A stretch of 64,000 nucleotides of DNA from a virus. The notes beneath the pieces were generated by a model that saw nothing but the letters and a program-made list of their open reading frames with translations, was not told the origin of the DNA and made no database searches. Below, piece by piece: positions 15,441 to 23,341 of the stretch. Numbering within the stretch: the first letter of the stretch is position 1; every line of letters begins with the position of its first letter. The translations under genes and the position numbers were made by a program. The stretch spans positions 1-64,000 of IMG/VR virus record IMGVR_UViG_3300045049_000339. One strand, written 5' to 3'.

Positions 15441-15626
15441 ATGGCGAGCAAGCAGGAGCAAGACTTCATCAAGGTCTCGAACAAGTCCGGTGGCCCCTGC
15501 CTGATGGGGCAGGATCACAACTTCAAGGTGATCTCCGCCTCGGACCCGTTCAGCAACGAGCTGTTCATCGAGATCGTCTGTCTCGGCTGCGGCGCGCGTA
15601 ACCGGGCGAAGAGGAAAGGCGAGTAA
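15441..15626 (+). CDS. small CxxC protein
   Basis: 61 residues. A single CLGC near the C-terminus (IEIVCLGCGARNRAK) plus Cys20 and His26 may bind one metal ion. Its 3' end carries the ribosome site GAGGAAAGG used by the next gene. Confidence 0.65.
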   Translation: MASKQEQDFIKVSNKSGGPCLMGQDHNFKVISASDPFSNELFIEIVCLGCGARNRAKRKGE

Positions 15627-15627
15627 C

Positions 15628-15960
15628 ACGTACAGCCAACGCAACCACCTGACGTGCAATGGCTACGAGGCGATCGGAAACGTTTGTCAGTGCTGCTGCA
15701 ATGGCTGCCTGTACAACTGCGACGTGCACGATCCTGATCACGGCAATTGCGCGAAGCCCCGTCGGATCTGGTTTTCCGGCGGTATGGACATTCCGTGGTG
15801 GAAGCCGTTCATCCTCGGAAGCGACGAGTTCTGCAATCGGACCGTCGGTCTCAAGGTTCCAGGGGGAGCGATTCTTCTGAACCTGAATCCCAGAATGCGC
15901 ACCGAGACGTGCGACAACTGTCTGGACGAGACGCGTCCGGCTATTCCGCGTCTCCCATAG
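15628..15960 (+). CDS. Cys-rich protein, probable non-canonical start
   Basis: The reading frame is open from before 15628 and encodes a very Cys-rich N-terminus (VCQCCCNGCLYNCDVHDPDH), then an aromatic middle and CDNC near the end. The first canonical start in frame is GTG 15724, which would remove most cysteines. ACG 15628 lies 8 bases after GAGGAAAGG and directly after the upstream stop, so it is my preferred start. Likely a zinc protein; start uncertain. Confidence 0.5.
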   Translation, partial: TYSQRNHLTCNGYEAIGNVCQCCCNGCLYNCDVHDPDHGNCAKPRRIWFSGGMDIPWWKPFILGSDEFCNRTVGLKVPGGAILLNLNPRMRTETCDNCLDETRPAIPRLP

Positions 15961-15971
15961 GAACTAGGAAA

Positions 15972-16346
15972 GTGGTACTCATAAACAAGAACCTCGTCCC
16001 GGCCGCCGCGCTGGCGGCGTCCATCCTGGGCCTCGCCGCGTGCGGCGCCGACGTCCGGCACGGCACCATCGTCGACATGAGCTTCTCGCCCGGCTACTTC
16101 ACGCACTACCAGAGCGCCAGATACGGGAGCAAGTGCGTCACGCGCGGCGGCTACGTCGGCACGGGAACCCAGCGCCGGTACGTGACGAGCCGGTCCTGCG
16201 CCCGTGTGGTAATCGGCTACAGCACGGTCACCTCGTACGTGCCGCCGGTCTACGCGCTGGAGCTGAAGGACGCCAAGGGCAACAAGGGCTGGGTCGACGT
16301 GACCCGTGACCAGTACAGCTCCGTCCACGATGGGATGCAGTGGTGA
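15972..16346 (+). CDS. secreted lipoprotein
   Basis: 124 residues from GTG 15972. The N-terminus (INKNLVPAAALAASILGLAAC) has a short positive start, a hydrophobic helix and a lipobox ending LAAC, so it should be lipidated and anchored outside the membrane. The mature part is beta-rich (YVGTGTQRRYVTSRSCARVV). Phage lipoproteins often block superinfection, which is a possible but unproven role. The start is close to AGGAAAG, so a downstream start is conceivable. Confidence 0.65.
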   Translation: MVLINKNLVPAAALAASILGLAACGADVRHGTIVDMSFSPGYFTHYQSARYGSKCVTRGGYVGTGTQRRYVTSRSCARVVIGYSTVTSYVPPVYALELKDAKGNKGWVDVTRDQYSSVHDGMQW

Positions 16347-16708
16347 GTGCAACGGTCGAGCGTGAGTACGTCCGCGTCGAGGTCACGGCGCACCGCACGC
16401 CGGACCATCGTTCGCGCACGGAGGTGTTCGAGATCCACGTCAAGGACATCGGCTGCACCATGGGTGTGACGGTGATCTGGGAGCGGTTCTACCACCACTT
16501 CCGGCCCGGCACCGGCCACTACGACGTGGCTGTGGCCACTGCCAAGCGCATGATCTGCGAGGCGCTGGACAAGGCCGTCACCGACGGCGGGGGCATGACG
16601 ATCGCCGCGTTCAACTCCTGCTTCCGCGAGGTGATGGAGGCGGAGGAGCACTGCCGCCCCTGGGACGGCAAGCCGATCGAGACCAGCACGGACGTTGGCT
16701 TCGCGTGA
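16343..16708 (+). CDS. hypothetical protein
   Basis: 121 residues from GTG 16343 (GTG 16340 also possible), overlapping the lipoprotein stop. Beta strands VEREYVRVEVTAHR and VFEIHVKDIG precede a helical C-terminal half (DVAVATAKRMICEALDKAV). No family recognised. Confidence 0.65.
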   Translation: MSATVEREYVRVEVTAHRTPDHRSRTEVFEIHVKDIGCTMGVTVIWERFYHHFRPGTGHYDVAVATAKRMICEALDKAVTDGGGMTIAAFNSCFREVMEAEEHCRPWDGKPIETSTDVGFA

Positions 16709-16710
16709 TC

Positions 16711-16762
16711 AGAAGCGGGAGCGTGTCGCGCAGTTGACACACGCTCCCGCTTCTGTCATGCT
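16711..16762 (+). terminator. terminator hairpin fused to the next promoter
   Basis: AGAAGCGGGAGCGTGT (16711-16726) pairs perfectly with 16739-16754 (16 bp). The loop holds TTGACA (16734-16739) and CATGCT (16757-16762) follows at 17 bp. One element thus serves as hairpin and promoter. Confidence 0.8.
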
Positions 16763-16793
16763 GGTGGAACAAGGAACGAGAGAGGAAACGGCG

Positions 16794-17120
16794 ATGGAAA
16801 GCAAAGTCCTCAGTGACGTCCTGGAACGGGACATCGAGATCCATGACGGTCCGGACGTCTGGACGGACAGCGGCAAGAGTAAGATCCAGGCGCAGACGCT
16901 GTCCGTGCGCTGGCTGGACCTGGGCGTCGGCACCGAGGATGGTCGCTGGATGATCGCCTCGATCGACGTCCACGGCCAGATCCGGTCCAAGGTGACCGGC
17001 GGTCTCACCTCGAAGTCGGGACGGGCGTGCTACAACGACCCTGAGCAGAACTGCCCGAAGGAACTGCTTGCCGAGGCACGGAAGCACGCGCCCGGCCGCA
17101 TCTGGAACCTCCGAGACTAG
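16794..17120 (+). CDS. hypothetical protein
   Basis: 108 residues from ATG 16794 (ribosome site GAGAGGAAAC). Beta-rich (LSVRWLDLGVGTEDGRWMIA) with ACYNDPEQNCPKELLAEARK at the C-terminus. First gene of the promoter at 16734. No family recognised. Confidence 0.7.
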   Translation: MESKVLSDVLERDIEIHDGPDVWTDSGKSKIQAQTLSVRWLDLGVGTEDGRWMIASIDVHGQIRSKVTGGLTSKSGRACYNDPEQNCPKELLAEARKHAPGRIWNLRD

Positions 17121-17129
17121 GAGCAGTAC

Positions 17130-17351
17130 GTGTGCGGAATGTGCCCCGACGTAATCGCGAGCTGCGATCAGATTGAATGCGGCGCGCGGTCGCCGATCGA
17201 CGAGAACGGGAAGCGGCGATCCCGGTGGATGCATCACTTCACCTACGGCACGATTCCGTGTAGGCATGTGCTGGAACGACACGGCGCCAAGTGCGCCATT
17301 CGAAACGGCGACGACTGCGACTGCTTCAATGACGGAAAGGAAGACGAGTGA
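17130..17351 (+). CDS. Cys/His-rich mini-protein
   Basis: 73 residues from GTG 17130 (ribosome site GGAGCAG). Nine Cys (CGMC, CDQIEC, CRHVLERH, CAIRNGDDCDC) suggest zinc binding. Function unknown. Confidence 0.65.
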   Translation: MCGMCPDVIASCDQIECGARSPIDENGKRRSRWMHHFTYGTIPCRHVLERHGAKCAIRNGDDCDCFNDGKEDE

Positions 17352-17671
17352 ACGACGAGACCCCGAAGCACTTCACTGGCCAGCCGATGGCCGAGTCCTG
17401 CGAGACGACTGATTTCTTCGAGGGCGAAACGATCTACCGGGAGCAGGCCAGGAACCGGCCCCAGCTCGCCGACGCCCTCAAGGGCCAGTTCTGGTGCGCG
17501 GCATCGTTCGTGCACCCCTCGACCGGCATTCTGACGGCGACCGGCGTGTACCGCAGCGCCGACAACCGTCCGTGGAACCCCTACCCCGTCCACTTCGTGC
17601 TGACGAATTGGAAGGACGGCTGGGACGAGATCGGAAAGGGGAAGCCCGGCTATGGCTCGGAAGCAGTCTGA
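17348..17671 (+). CDS. hypothetical protein
   Basis: 107 residues from GTG overlapping the previous stop. Mixed alpha/beta with aromatic segments (QFWCAASFVHPSTGILTATG, YPVHFVLTNWKDGWDEIG). Its end overlaps the next gene by 20 bases. No family recognised. Confidence 0.65.
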   Translation: MNDETPKHFTGQPMAESCETTDFFEGETIYREQARNRPQLADALKGQFWCAASFVHPSTGILTATGVYRSADNRPWNPYPVHFVLTNWKDGWDEIGKGKPGYGSEAV

Positions 17672-18044
17672 GCTGACTCAGCAGAAGAATGTCGCCGCCC
17701 GTGTTCTCCCGAACATGGAAGCCAACCTGGACTTCCTCGACATGGGCGAGTGGGCCAGCGGCGAGGTCGGTCCCGACGACGATCCGGCCGCCTGCGGCAC
17801 CGCGCTGTGCGCGGCCGGATGGACGGCCCACGAGCTGGGCTGGACCGTTTACGCGGACGGCTCTGCCCACCACCCCACTCAGGGCTGGGACGAGGTCTTT
17901 GGCGTCGCCATGGACGCCCTGTGCCTGAGCAACCGTGAGGCTGGCCTGTTGTTCTACAGCTCGCCAAAGACGGCCATCCGGGTGTTCCGTGAGATGGCCG
18001 CCGGGAACGAAATCTCCGAGGAGATGATCCGCCGTGCTGACTGA
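17652..18044 (+). CDS. hypothetical protein
   Basis: 130 residues. Starts MARKQSELTQQKNVAARVLP and continues with an acidic helix and a segment GTALCAAGWTAHELGWTVYA. Similar stretches (GTAxCxAGW) occur in actinobacterial proteins of unknown function. No catalytic motif is visible. Confidence 0.65.
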   Translation: MARKQSELTQQKNVAARVLPNMEANLDFLDMGEWASGEVGPDDDPAACGTALCAAGWTAHELGWTVYADGSAHHPTQGWDEVFGVAMDALCLSNREAGLLFYSSPKTAIRVFREMAAGNEISEEMIRRAD

Positions 18045-18501
18045 TTCCATCGGCGCGGAACTGTCCGTGGGCGATGTGATCGGCACGGTGACCGGCGGCC
18101 AGAACGCCATGGTCATCACGGGCAAGATCACCACCATTCACGATGTCAAGATCACCGTCGAGGTGATGTCGGCGAAGTTCGTGGGCAATCCGATCAGCGC
18201 GTGGGTGAGCAAACTCCCGCAGGTCGGCCAGAGCAAGCAGCTCAACGCCTACCGCGTGTTCCGCCTCGGTCCGTGCGTGCACGATCAGGCCGTGGACGTG
18301 GTGGAACTCAGGTGGACGGACCTGTACTTCGAGACGTGGCGCGACGGCTCGGTGCGCGTCAAGATGACGCACAAGCCGACCGGCCTGACCGGCGAGGGCG
18401 ACGACCCGGAGAGCACGCTGGAGGCCAAGGCCGTGGCGCTCAAAGACCTGACCCAGAAGGTGGCGGAGCATGAGCGCAAAGAGCGCGAAAAGGGACACTA
18501 A
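18034..18501 (+). CDS. hypothetical protein
   Basis: 155 residues; GDVIGTVTGGQNAMVITGKI and following strands suggest an SH3-like or OB-like N-terminal domain. A C-terminal helix (AVALKDLTQKVAEHERKERE) follows. It overlaps the Nudix gene by 32 bases, so translation is probably coupled. Confidence 0.65.
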   Translation: MLTDSIGAELSVGDVIGTVTGGQNAMVITGKITTIHDVKITVEVMSAKFVGNPISAWVSKLPQVGQSKQLNAYRVFRLGPCVHDQAVDVVELRWTDLYFETWRDGSVRVKMTHKPTGLTGEGDDPESTLEAKAVALKDLTQKVAEHERKEREKGH

Positions 18502-18898
18502 GCCCGGCGGCGTCGGCTGCATCGTCACCGACGAGCACGGCTGCTACCTCATGGGCATCCGCACGGGCAAGGACAAGGACGCCGGGAAGTGGGCGCTTCC
18601 CGGCGGCAAGATCGACAAGGGCGAGACGCCCGAGGAGGCCGCTGTTCGGGAGCTGTACGAGGAGACCGGCGTACGGGCTCGTGTGACCCGTGTCGGCCCG
18701 ATCGTGGCCATTCCAGAGCGTGCCTGGCGGCATGTGGCGGTTTTCCTGGAAATGGACCCTCCCGGCCAGGTTCCGCACGACACCGCTGAACTGATCGGCG
18801 TCGGTTTCACGCCGATGTACTCGGTGGTGCGGGAAAACCTGTTCACGCCGTCCCAGGTCATCCTGGAAGCCATCGAGAAAGAGGGAAAGGCAGTTTGA
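18470..18898 (+). CDS. Nudix hydrolase
   Basis: 142 residues. A complete Nudix box is present: G-x5-E-x7-REL-x2-EE-x-G, visible as GGKIDKGETPEEAAVRELYE followed by ETG (~residues 43-65). WALPGG precedes it. Nudix enzymes hydrolyse nucleoside diphosphates linked to another group, such as ADP-ribose, oxidised dNTPs or NAD(H). With macro and SLOG proteins in the same genome, ADP-ribose or NAD-related substrates are plausible but not shown. Confidence 0.9.
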   Translation: MSAKSAKRDTKPGGVGCIVTDEHGCYLMGIRTGKDKDAGKWALPGGKIDKGETPEEAAVRELYEETGVRARVTRVGPIVAIPERAWRHVAVFLEMDPPGQVPHDTAELIGVGFTPMYSVVRENLFTPSQVILEAIEKEGKAV

Positions 18899-19179
18899 TT
18901 GCGAACTTCTGCTTCAAGTGCGACAAGGAGCTGGAGGTTGTTTTCGGCGGCAAAATGAGCGAGAACGACCCGCAGTGCTCCGGCGCGCTGATGTTCGAGG
19001 CGCGGGGGAATTACGGGTCGACCATTTTCGACCCGATCGGCCGTGAGATCAGCTTGCTGATCAATATCTGCGACGCGTGTGTGACGGCCGGGAAGGACCG
19101 GGTGCTGTTCACGACCGTTGACCGGCCGCTGCCCGTCGTCTCGTACGAACCCTGGGACCCAGAAAAAGACTACCAGTAG
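18895..19179 (+). CDS. zinc-binding protein (TTG start)
   Basis: 94 residues from TTG 18895, overlapping the Nudix stop, with GAGGGAAAGG upstream. NFCFKCDKEL and NICDACVTAG give two CxxC knuckles with a beta-rich core between them. A rubredoxin-like knuckle fold is likely; function unknown. Confidence 0.7.
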   Translation: MIANFCFKCDKELEVVFGGKMSENDPQCSGALMFEARGNYGSTIFDPIGREISLLINICDACVTAGKDRVLFTTVDRPLPVVSYEPWDPEKDYQ

Positions 19180-19240
19180 CGTGTCCATGACAACGTAGGA
19201 ATGCCAGGAAAACCTGGCGCGAAAAAATTGGGAGCCCAAG
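19180..19240 (+). other. short gap with a 6-bp hairpin
   Basis: GCCAGGAAAACCTGGC forms a small hairpin near 19203-19218, just ahead of the next ribosome site. It could shield that site. Nothing else is seen. Confidence 0.3.
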
Positions 19241-19579
19241 GTGAAAACGGTCCTCGACCGGCAAATCGAAGATTCCGTGCTCAAGATGTGCCTCTGCCTT
19301 GGGGCCATCATCGGGGATCTGGGCGTCACCTACATCACGTGCTACGGCGCCGTCTTCGACTCGATGGCGATCCTGATCTCCGTGTCATGGACGGCCATGC
19401 TGCTCACCGCGCTGCTGTATCAGGCGTTCCGGTACACGGACCTGCGCCTGCTGCGCTTCGAGAGGCAGCCCATGCCAGCGCGTGAGATGATCAGCCAGCA
19501 GCCCGATCCGGAAACGGACTGGGAAGTCGATGACATCGTGATCACCTCTGTCTTCGACGAGGACGAAGATCAGCAGTGA
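19241..19579 (+). CDS. two-helix membrane protein
   Basis: 112 residues from GTG 19241. Two transmembrane helices (LCLGAIIGDLGVTYITCYGA and a segment at ~45-65, MAILISVSWTAMLLTALLYQ) precede an acidic cytoplasmic tail ending DEDEDQQ. Function unknown. Confidence 0.7.
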   Translation: MKTVLDRQIEDSVLKMCLCLGAIIGDLGVTYITCYGAVFDSMAILISVSWTAMLLTALLYQAFRYTDLRLLRFERQPMPAREMISQQPDPETDWEVDDIVITSVFDEDEDQQ

Positions 19580-19596
19580 AGGAACTCGCAGGTCAG

Positions 19597-19657
19597 CAGG
19601 CCCGTACAACACGTACGGGCCTGTTGCTTGACCTGAGTGTTTGAGAAGTGATACAGT
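19597..19657 (+). terminator. hairpin terminator plus adjacent promoter
   Basis: CAGGCCCGTAC (19597-19607) pairs with 19613-19623. Five bases further, TTGACC (19628-19633) and TACAGT (19652-19657, 18-bp spacing) form the next promoter. Confidence 0.75.
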
Positions 19658-19699
19658 TTCTCTTGTCAGCAGGAACGAAGGAAACGTAAGGAGGTCGTC

Positions 19700-19936
19700 A
19701 TGGCCAAGCACAACCACCGTGAGATGGACCGCATCGAACGACTTGCGCTCTCAAAGGGGTTCATCGTCCGACGAACCGCGAACCAGCACCTTCGGATCAT
19801 CAACCCGAAGATCAAGCCGGGACCAGGTGTACGGAATTCGGCCATGTGGTCGTCCGCACACTCCGACGGCCGGTCCGGGCAGAACAGCCGGGCCGAACTG
19901 AAGGCCATCGGGCTCGTCCTCCCCGTCAACCTGTGA
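19700..19936 (+). CDS. small HicA-fold-like protein
   Basis: 78 residues, ribosome site AAGGAGG. The order helix-strand-strand (RIERLALSKGFIVRRTANQHL, RIINP) then a C-terminal AELKAIGLVLP segment resembles the HicA/dsRBD-like fold. The catalytic His position is occupied by QHL. No HicB partner is adjacent, so a toxin role is not supported. Tentative. Confidence 0.4.
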   Translation: MAKHNHREMDRIERLALSKGFIVRRTANQHLRIINPKIKPGPGVRNSAMWSSAHSDGRSGQNSRAELKAIGLVLPVNL

Positions 19937-19957
19937 CGCAAGGAAAGAGGAATAGGA

Positions 19958-20266
19958 ATGCGCAACACGCGGGACATGACCGCAGAAGAGATTGCGACCG
20001 AACTGGTTCGCCTCGCCCACCACCGTCCCAGCAGCGGCAACCTGAACAAGCTCAACTTCGCCCTCGATCAGTTCAAGGGCAAGGGCTCCCAGAGGCTGGA
20101 CAGCCACCTCGCAGAGTTCGACGAGAACACCGGGGAGTACATCCGCCGGGTCCAGCGCGGCTACGCGGGCACCGTCCAGTGGTGCAACCTGCGGGAGCTG
20201 GCCGAGAAGATCGCCCCTGCGCTGGAGATCCTCGGTGCTGTCCTTGAGAAGGAGAACGCGCAGTGA
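19958..20266 (+). CDS. hypothetical helical protein
   Basis: 102 residues (ribosome site AAAGAGGAATAGG). Entirely helical (TAEEIATELVRLAHHRPSSG, LAEKIAPALEILGAVLEKEN). No recognised motif. Overlaps the membrane-protein gene downstream. Confidence 0.65.
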   Translation: MRNTRDMTAEEIATELVRLAHHRPSSGNLNKLNFALDQFKGKGSQRLDSHLAEFDENTGEYIRRVQRGYAGTVQWCNLRELAEKIAPALEILGAVLEKENAQ

Positions 20267-20796
20267 GCACCGTCGCCCGCAAGGAACGCTGGCGCGAGGC
20301 CCGGCGCAGCGCCCGGCACTGGTCCCTGATCGCCTTGATCATCCTCAGCCCGATCAACGCCGTGGCCGAGTGGTTCCGCCACCTCCCGTGGTTCGTGGAC
20401 TATCCGATGCTGGTGCTTCAGGGGGCATTCCTCCTCGGCATGATCATGCACCCTCGTGAGCTGTGCGAGAAGTGCATCTCGATGATGCCGCTGGACCCGG
20501 AGAAGGACGTCAAGCGCGAGAAGCCGATGCTGCGGCTGCATCACTCGTGGAAGGTGCGTCTGACGATCTTGCTCGGCTCGATTCTCCTCGATGTGTTCAC
20601 CAAGGCTCACTCCCTCGTGGACAACCTGAACAACTCGTTGTTCGACGTGTGGATGGCCTTCGTGCTCTTCTCCCTGCTGCGCCACTCGCGTCTGGAGCCC
20701 TGGTGCCCCTGGTGCAAGAGCGACGGCGACGGCGGGGGCGAGGTCGAGGAGGTCCCTGACCCCACCGACGACCACAGCAAGCCCATCCCGGTCTGA
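20263..20796 (+). CDS. polytopic membrane protein with CxxC pairs
   Basis: 177 residues from GTG. About four hydrophobic helices (WSLIALIILSPINAVAEWF, PMLVLQGAFLLGMIM, LTILLGSILLDVF, WMAFVLFSLL). CEKC and CPWC motifs face the same side by topology, and could bind metal or form disulfides. Acidic tail. Function unknown. Confidence 0.7.
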   Translation: MSTVARKERWREARRSARHWSLIALIILSPINAVAEWFRHLPWFVDYPMLVLQGAFLLGMIMHPRELCEKCISMMPLDPEKDVKREKPMLRLHHSWKVRLTILLGSILLDVFTKAHSLVDNLNNSLFDVWMAFVLFSLLRHSRLEPWCPWCKSDGDGGGEVEEVPDPTDDHSKPIPV

Positions 20797-20802
20797 TCCC
20801 AC

Positions 20803-20831
20803 CCGAGGGGCGTCCGCGTGGCGCCCCTCGC
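20803..20831 (+). other. 9-bp hairpin between genes
   Basis: CGAGGGGCG and CGCCCCTCG pair across a 9-base loop in the short gap after 20796. There is no T run, so it is a weak terminator or a processing site. Confidence 0.4.
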
Positions 20832-20846
20832 CCAGGGAGGTGTCGC

Positions 20847-21095
20847 ATGGAGTTCTTCGATGCACCCGTCCTGTGCCAGCGCTGCGGGGGTGCTGGCACC
20901 ATCGACCACGGCACCACCTTATGTCCCGCTTGCCGGGGCGAGGGCACAACCACCGAGAAACGACCGATCCCCGTGGAAAATTGCCCAGCCTGTAATGGCT
21001 CCGGGTACGAAGTAGTGACCGTCGAATTGGAAAGCGGCCACTATGAACACCGAACCGATCCGTGCACCAACTGTGAGAAAGGAACAGGAAAATGA
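20847..21095 (+). CDS. free-standing DnaJ-type zinc-finger protein
   Basis: 82 residues consisting almost only of the DnaJ central cysteine-rich domain. Four repeats are visible: CQRCGGAG, CPACRGEG, CPACNGSG and CTNCEKGTG. They bind two zinc ions in DnaJ and contact unfolded clients. There is no J domain or substrate-binding domain, so it may act as a partner or decoy for host chaperones. Confident at the domain level. Confidence 0.8.
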   Translation: MEFFDAPVLCQRCGGAGTIDHGTTLCPACRGEGTTTEKRPIPVENCPACNGSGYEVVTVELESGHYEHRTDPCTNCEKGTGK

Positions 21096-21442
21096 GTGCC
21101 GTCGAGGATCTTCTCCTCTGGGCCGACAGCGGTTTCTGCCTCGGAGCGATTTTCACGCTTCGCAAGATGAACCGGGAGATCGCCAGGCTGAAGAAGCTCG
21201 GAATCAAGCCGAAGGAGGAGCCGCAGGTCTGTTCGTGCACCCACTACGCGTCGTTCCACGACGAGAAGGGCTGCCACGACGTGGTCAAGCGGTACATCGG
21301 CCGCGACAAGAAGACCGGCGACAAGATCATGCGGCACGACCCCTGCGCCTGCGTGCGCTACGTCGGCCCCGGCTCCGTGTACGACCCCGGTCTGGAGCAG
21401 GACATCGCCCGTGCCGCGCGGAACGTGGGGGACCACACGTGA
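21092..21442 (+). CDS. hypothetical Cys-rich protein
   Basis: 116 residues overlapping the DnaJ-finger gene. The N-terminus is hydrophobic (LLLWADSGFCLGAIFTLRKM) and may associate with the membrane. CSCTHYASFHDEKGCH and CACVRY resemble zinc-binding phage mini-domains. Function unknown. Confidence 0.65.
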   Translation: MSAVEDLLLWADSGFCLGAIFTLRKMNREIARLKKLGIKPKEEPQVCSCTHYASFHDEKGCHDVVKRYIGRDKKTGDKIMRHDPCACVRYVGPGSVYDPGLEQDIARAARNVGDHT

Positions 21443-21759
21443 ACGCCACCGAACTCGACATCGACTACGGCATCCTGGGCCTTCTGATGGTCGTAGAGCT
21501 TATCTACATCGTTCGCGATCCGTTCAATCGCGAGAAGATCCTGCGGGCCAATCTGTGGAACGCGGTGCTGAATGTGATCTGCGGCATTCTCGCCCTCGCC
21601 ACGCACACACTGCCCGCTGCTTATCTTCACGGCGGCCTCGCCGCGCTGTGCCTGTTCATCTGGTGGCACGGCGGTGGTGGCAAGAACACCAAGCGCCGCC
21701 TGAAGAAGCTCAAGGAGAAGTTCGTGGGCAATCGGCGCACTGCGCCGCAGACCGCGTAA
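21439..21759 (+). CDS. small membrane protein with basic tail
   Basis: 106 residues from GTG 21439, overlapping the previous stop. Two or three hydrophobic helices (GILGLLMVVELIYIV, LWNAVLNVICGILALATHTL, LHGGLAALCLFIWW) precede a strongly basic tail (KRRLKKLKEKF). The shape is holin-like, but it lies far from the lysis genes, so I do not name it so. Confidence 0.65.
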   Translation: MNATELDIDYGILGLLMVVELIYIVRDPFNREKILRANLWNAVLNVICGILALATHTLPAAYLHGGLAALCLFIWWHGGGGKNTKRRLKKLKEKFVGNRRTAPQTA

Positions 21760-21765
21760 GGGGAA

Positions 21766-22086
21766 ATGGAATTGGCTGCTTCCGACAACAAGGCCGCCGC
21801 TGCGTCGAGGATGCTCAAGAACGACAACCATCCGCGCTCGAATTGTCCGCTGTGGCGACGGCTCACCAATCCGCAGGACTTCAGCACTGGCTACATCGTC
21901 CGTACGGACTGGACGGGCACCGTCACGGTCATCCACAACGTCAACAAGGACGATGCCGCGAAGATGGGGCCGGGCGGGACCGAGGCGCACATCAACGCCG
22001 CGCTGGTCCGGTACGCCAACACCATCTCGCGCATGTACCACTTGACCCGGCAGGGAAACTTCCTGATCGTCGGGGACCGTCGATAA
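21766..22086 (+). CDS. hypothetical protein
   Basis: 106 residues. Mixed alpha/beta with a beta hairpin YIVRTDWTGTVTVIHNVNKD and a helical C-terminus. No recognised family. It lies between two membrane-protein genes. Confidence 0.65.
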   Translation: MELAASDNKAAAASRMLKNDNHPRSNCPLWRRLTNPQDFSTGYIVRTDWTGTVTVIHNVNKDDAAKMGPGGTEAHINAALVRYANTISRMYHLTRQGNFLIVGDRR

Positions 22087-22126
22087 CGAGGGCGGAAAGA
22101 CCCTCACAATCCGAGAGGAAAGGAAA

Positions 22127-23323
22127 ATGGCCACCCATCACACACTGGAAATGCCCACCATCCAGTTGCCCAAGGTGAAGGTGAAGGATTCCGGGTCGTG
22201 GTGGGTGGCCTTCCGTGCCGCCCTCGTCACCGCGACCGCTTCGATCTTCCTGCACTTGTGGGTGCTGCTGGTCCTCGCGCCGCCCGGCTCGCCGGGCCTG
22301 TGGGCGCGCGTCATGTCCTGGGACGCCGACCTGTACCGGCAGGTGGCCCAGAACGGCTACCCCAGCGGCCTCACGCACGACCCGGTCACCGGGAAGCTTC
22401 AAGGCAGCAACCTGGCCTTCTCGCCGCTCTACCCGCTGCTGGAGCGCTTCGTCCACCTCTTCGGAGCCTCGTGGACGGGCGCCGCCATGGCGGTGTCCTG
22501 GGTCTCCATGGTGGCCTGCCTCGCCCTGGTGCACCGCCTCGCCACCGACCTGTATGGACCGGCCGCAGCCGTCCCGGCCATGGTCCTGGTGGGCTGCGTC
22601 CAGCCCATGGCGCTGGTCTTCGCCCTCGGGTATCCCGACGGCGGCCTGTTCCTCACGATCGGCCTGGGAGCGATCCTTTGTGCACGATCGAAGAAGTGGC
22701 TCTGGGCCGGAGCGCTGGCCGCGCTGGCAGGGATCACCCGGCCGACCGGTGTGGCCGTCACGGTCACCGTCGCCGCGCTGGCCTGGGTTGCGTGGCGTGA
22801 TTCGAGCAAGAACGACCGGCACTACTCGATCGCCGGATCGCTGCTGGGCTGCGTCGGCACCCCTGGTTACCTGCTGTGGGTGGCGCTGCGCACCGGCCAC
22901 CTGACCGCCTGGTTCGCCGTCCAGCAGGCCGGTTGGGGCACGCACTGGGACTGGGGCGTCAGCTTCTGGCAGTTCCTGACCGGCAGCGCTCTGCATGCGA
23001 ATGGCATCGACCCGATGGTGGACATCGTCACGGCGCTGGGAGTGTTCGTGTACACGGCGTTCACCGTCTGGTCGGCGCGCAAGAGCGAGATCGGGGTGCT
23101 GGCCGCGTGGCCTGCCGTAGTGCTGATCATGACGGTTGGCCAGAGCAACTACACCTGCGTCAAGCTCCGCTTGCTGCTGGCCGCCGCGCTGTGCTTCCTT
23201 CCGTTGGCGAAGCGTCTCACCGCCTGGTCACCGCTGGCCCGTTGGACGCTGCTGGTGTCGTTGACGCTGCTCAGCGCGTGGTGGGGCTGGGCCATGCTGA
23301 ACGTCTGGCACTGGGCTCTGTGA
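22127..23323 (+). CDS. PIG-V-like (GT-C) membrane glycosyltransferase
   Basis: 398 residues, about ten transmembrane helices. WDADLYRQVAQNGYP (~65-79), in the first extracytoplasmic loop, and LAFSPLYPLLERFVHLFG (~95-112) match the PIG-V/GPI-mannosyltransferase-2 family. That family uses a loop acidic residue and a lipid-linked sugar donor to transfer mannose outside the membrane. GITRPTG is also family-typical. In Streptomyces, surface mannosylation supports some phage infections, so this gene could remodel the host surface. The substrate is inferred. Confidence 0.8.
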   Translation: MATHHTLEMPTIQLPKVKVKDSGSWWVAFRAALVTATASIFLHLWVLLVLAPPGSPGLWARVMSWDADLYRQVAQNGYPSGLTHDPVTGKLQGSNLAFSPLYPLLERFVHLFGASWTGAAMAVSWVSMVACLALVHRLATDLYGPAAAVPAMVLVGCVQPMALVFALGYPDGGLFLTIGLGAILCARSKKWLWAGALAALAGITRPTGVAVTVTVAALAWVAWRDSSKNDRHYSIAGSLLGCVGTPGYLLWVALRTGHLTAWFAVQQAGWGTHWDWGVSFWQFLTGSALHANGIDPMVDIVTALGVFVYTAFTVWSARKSEIGVLAAWPAVVLIMTVGQSNYTCVKLRLLLAAALCFLPLAKRLTAWSPLARWTLLVSLTLLSAWWGWAMLNVWHWAL

Positions 23324-23341
23324 GTCATCGGGCGTAGGGAA

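Noticed and set aside
19700-19936. HicA toxin of a HicAB module
   Set aside because: No HicB-like partner next to it and the catalytic His context is not clear.
21439-21759. Holin
   Set aside because: Holin-like shape but far from the lysis genes and within an accessory operon.
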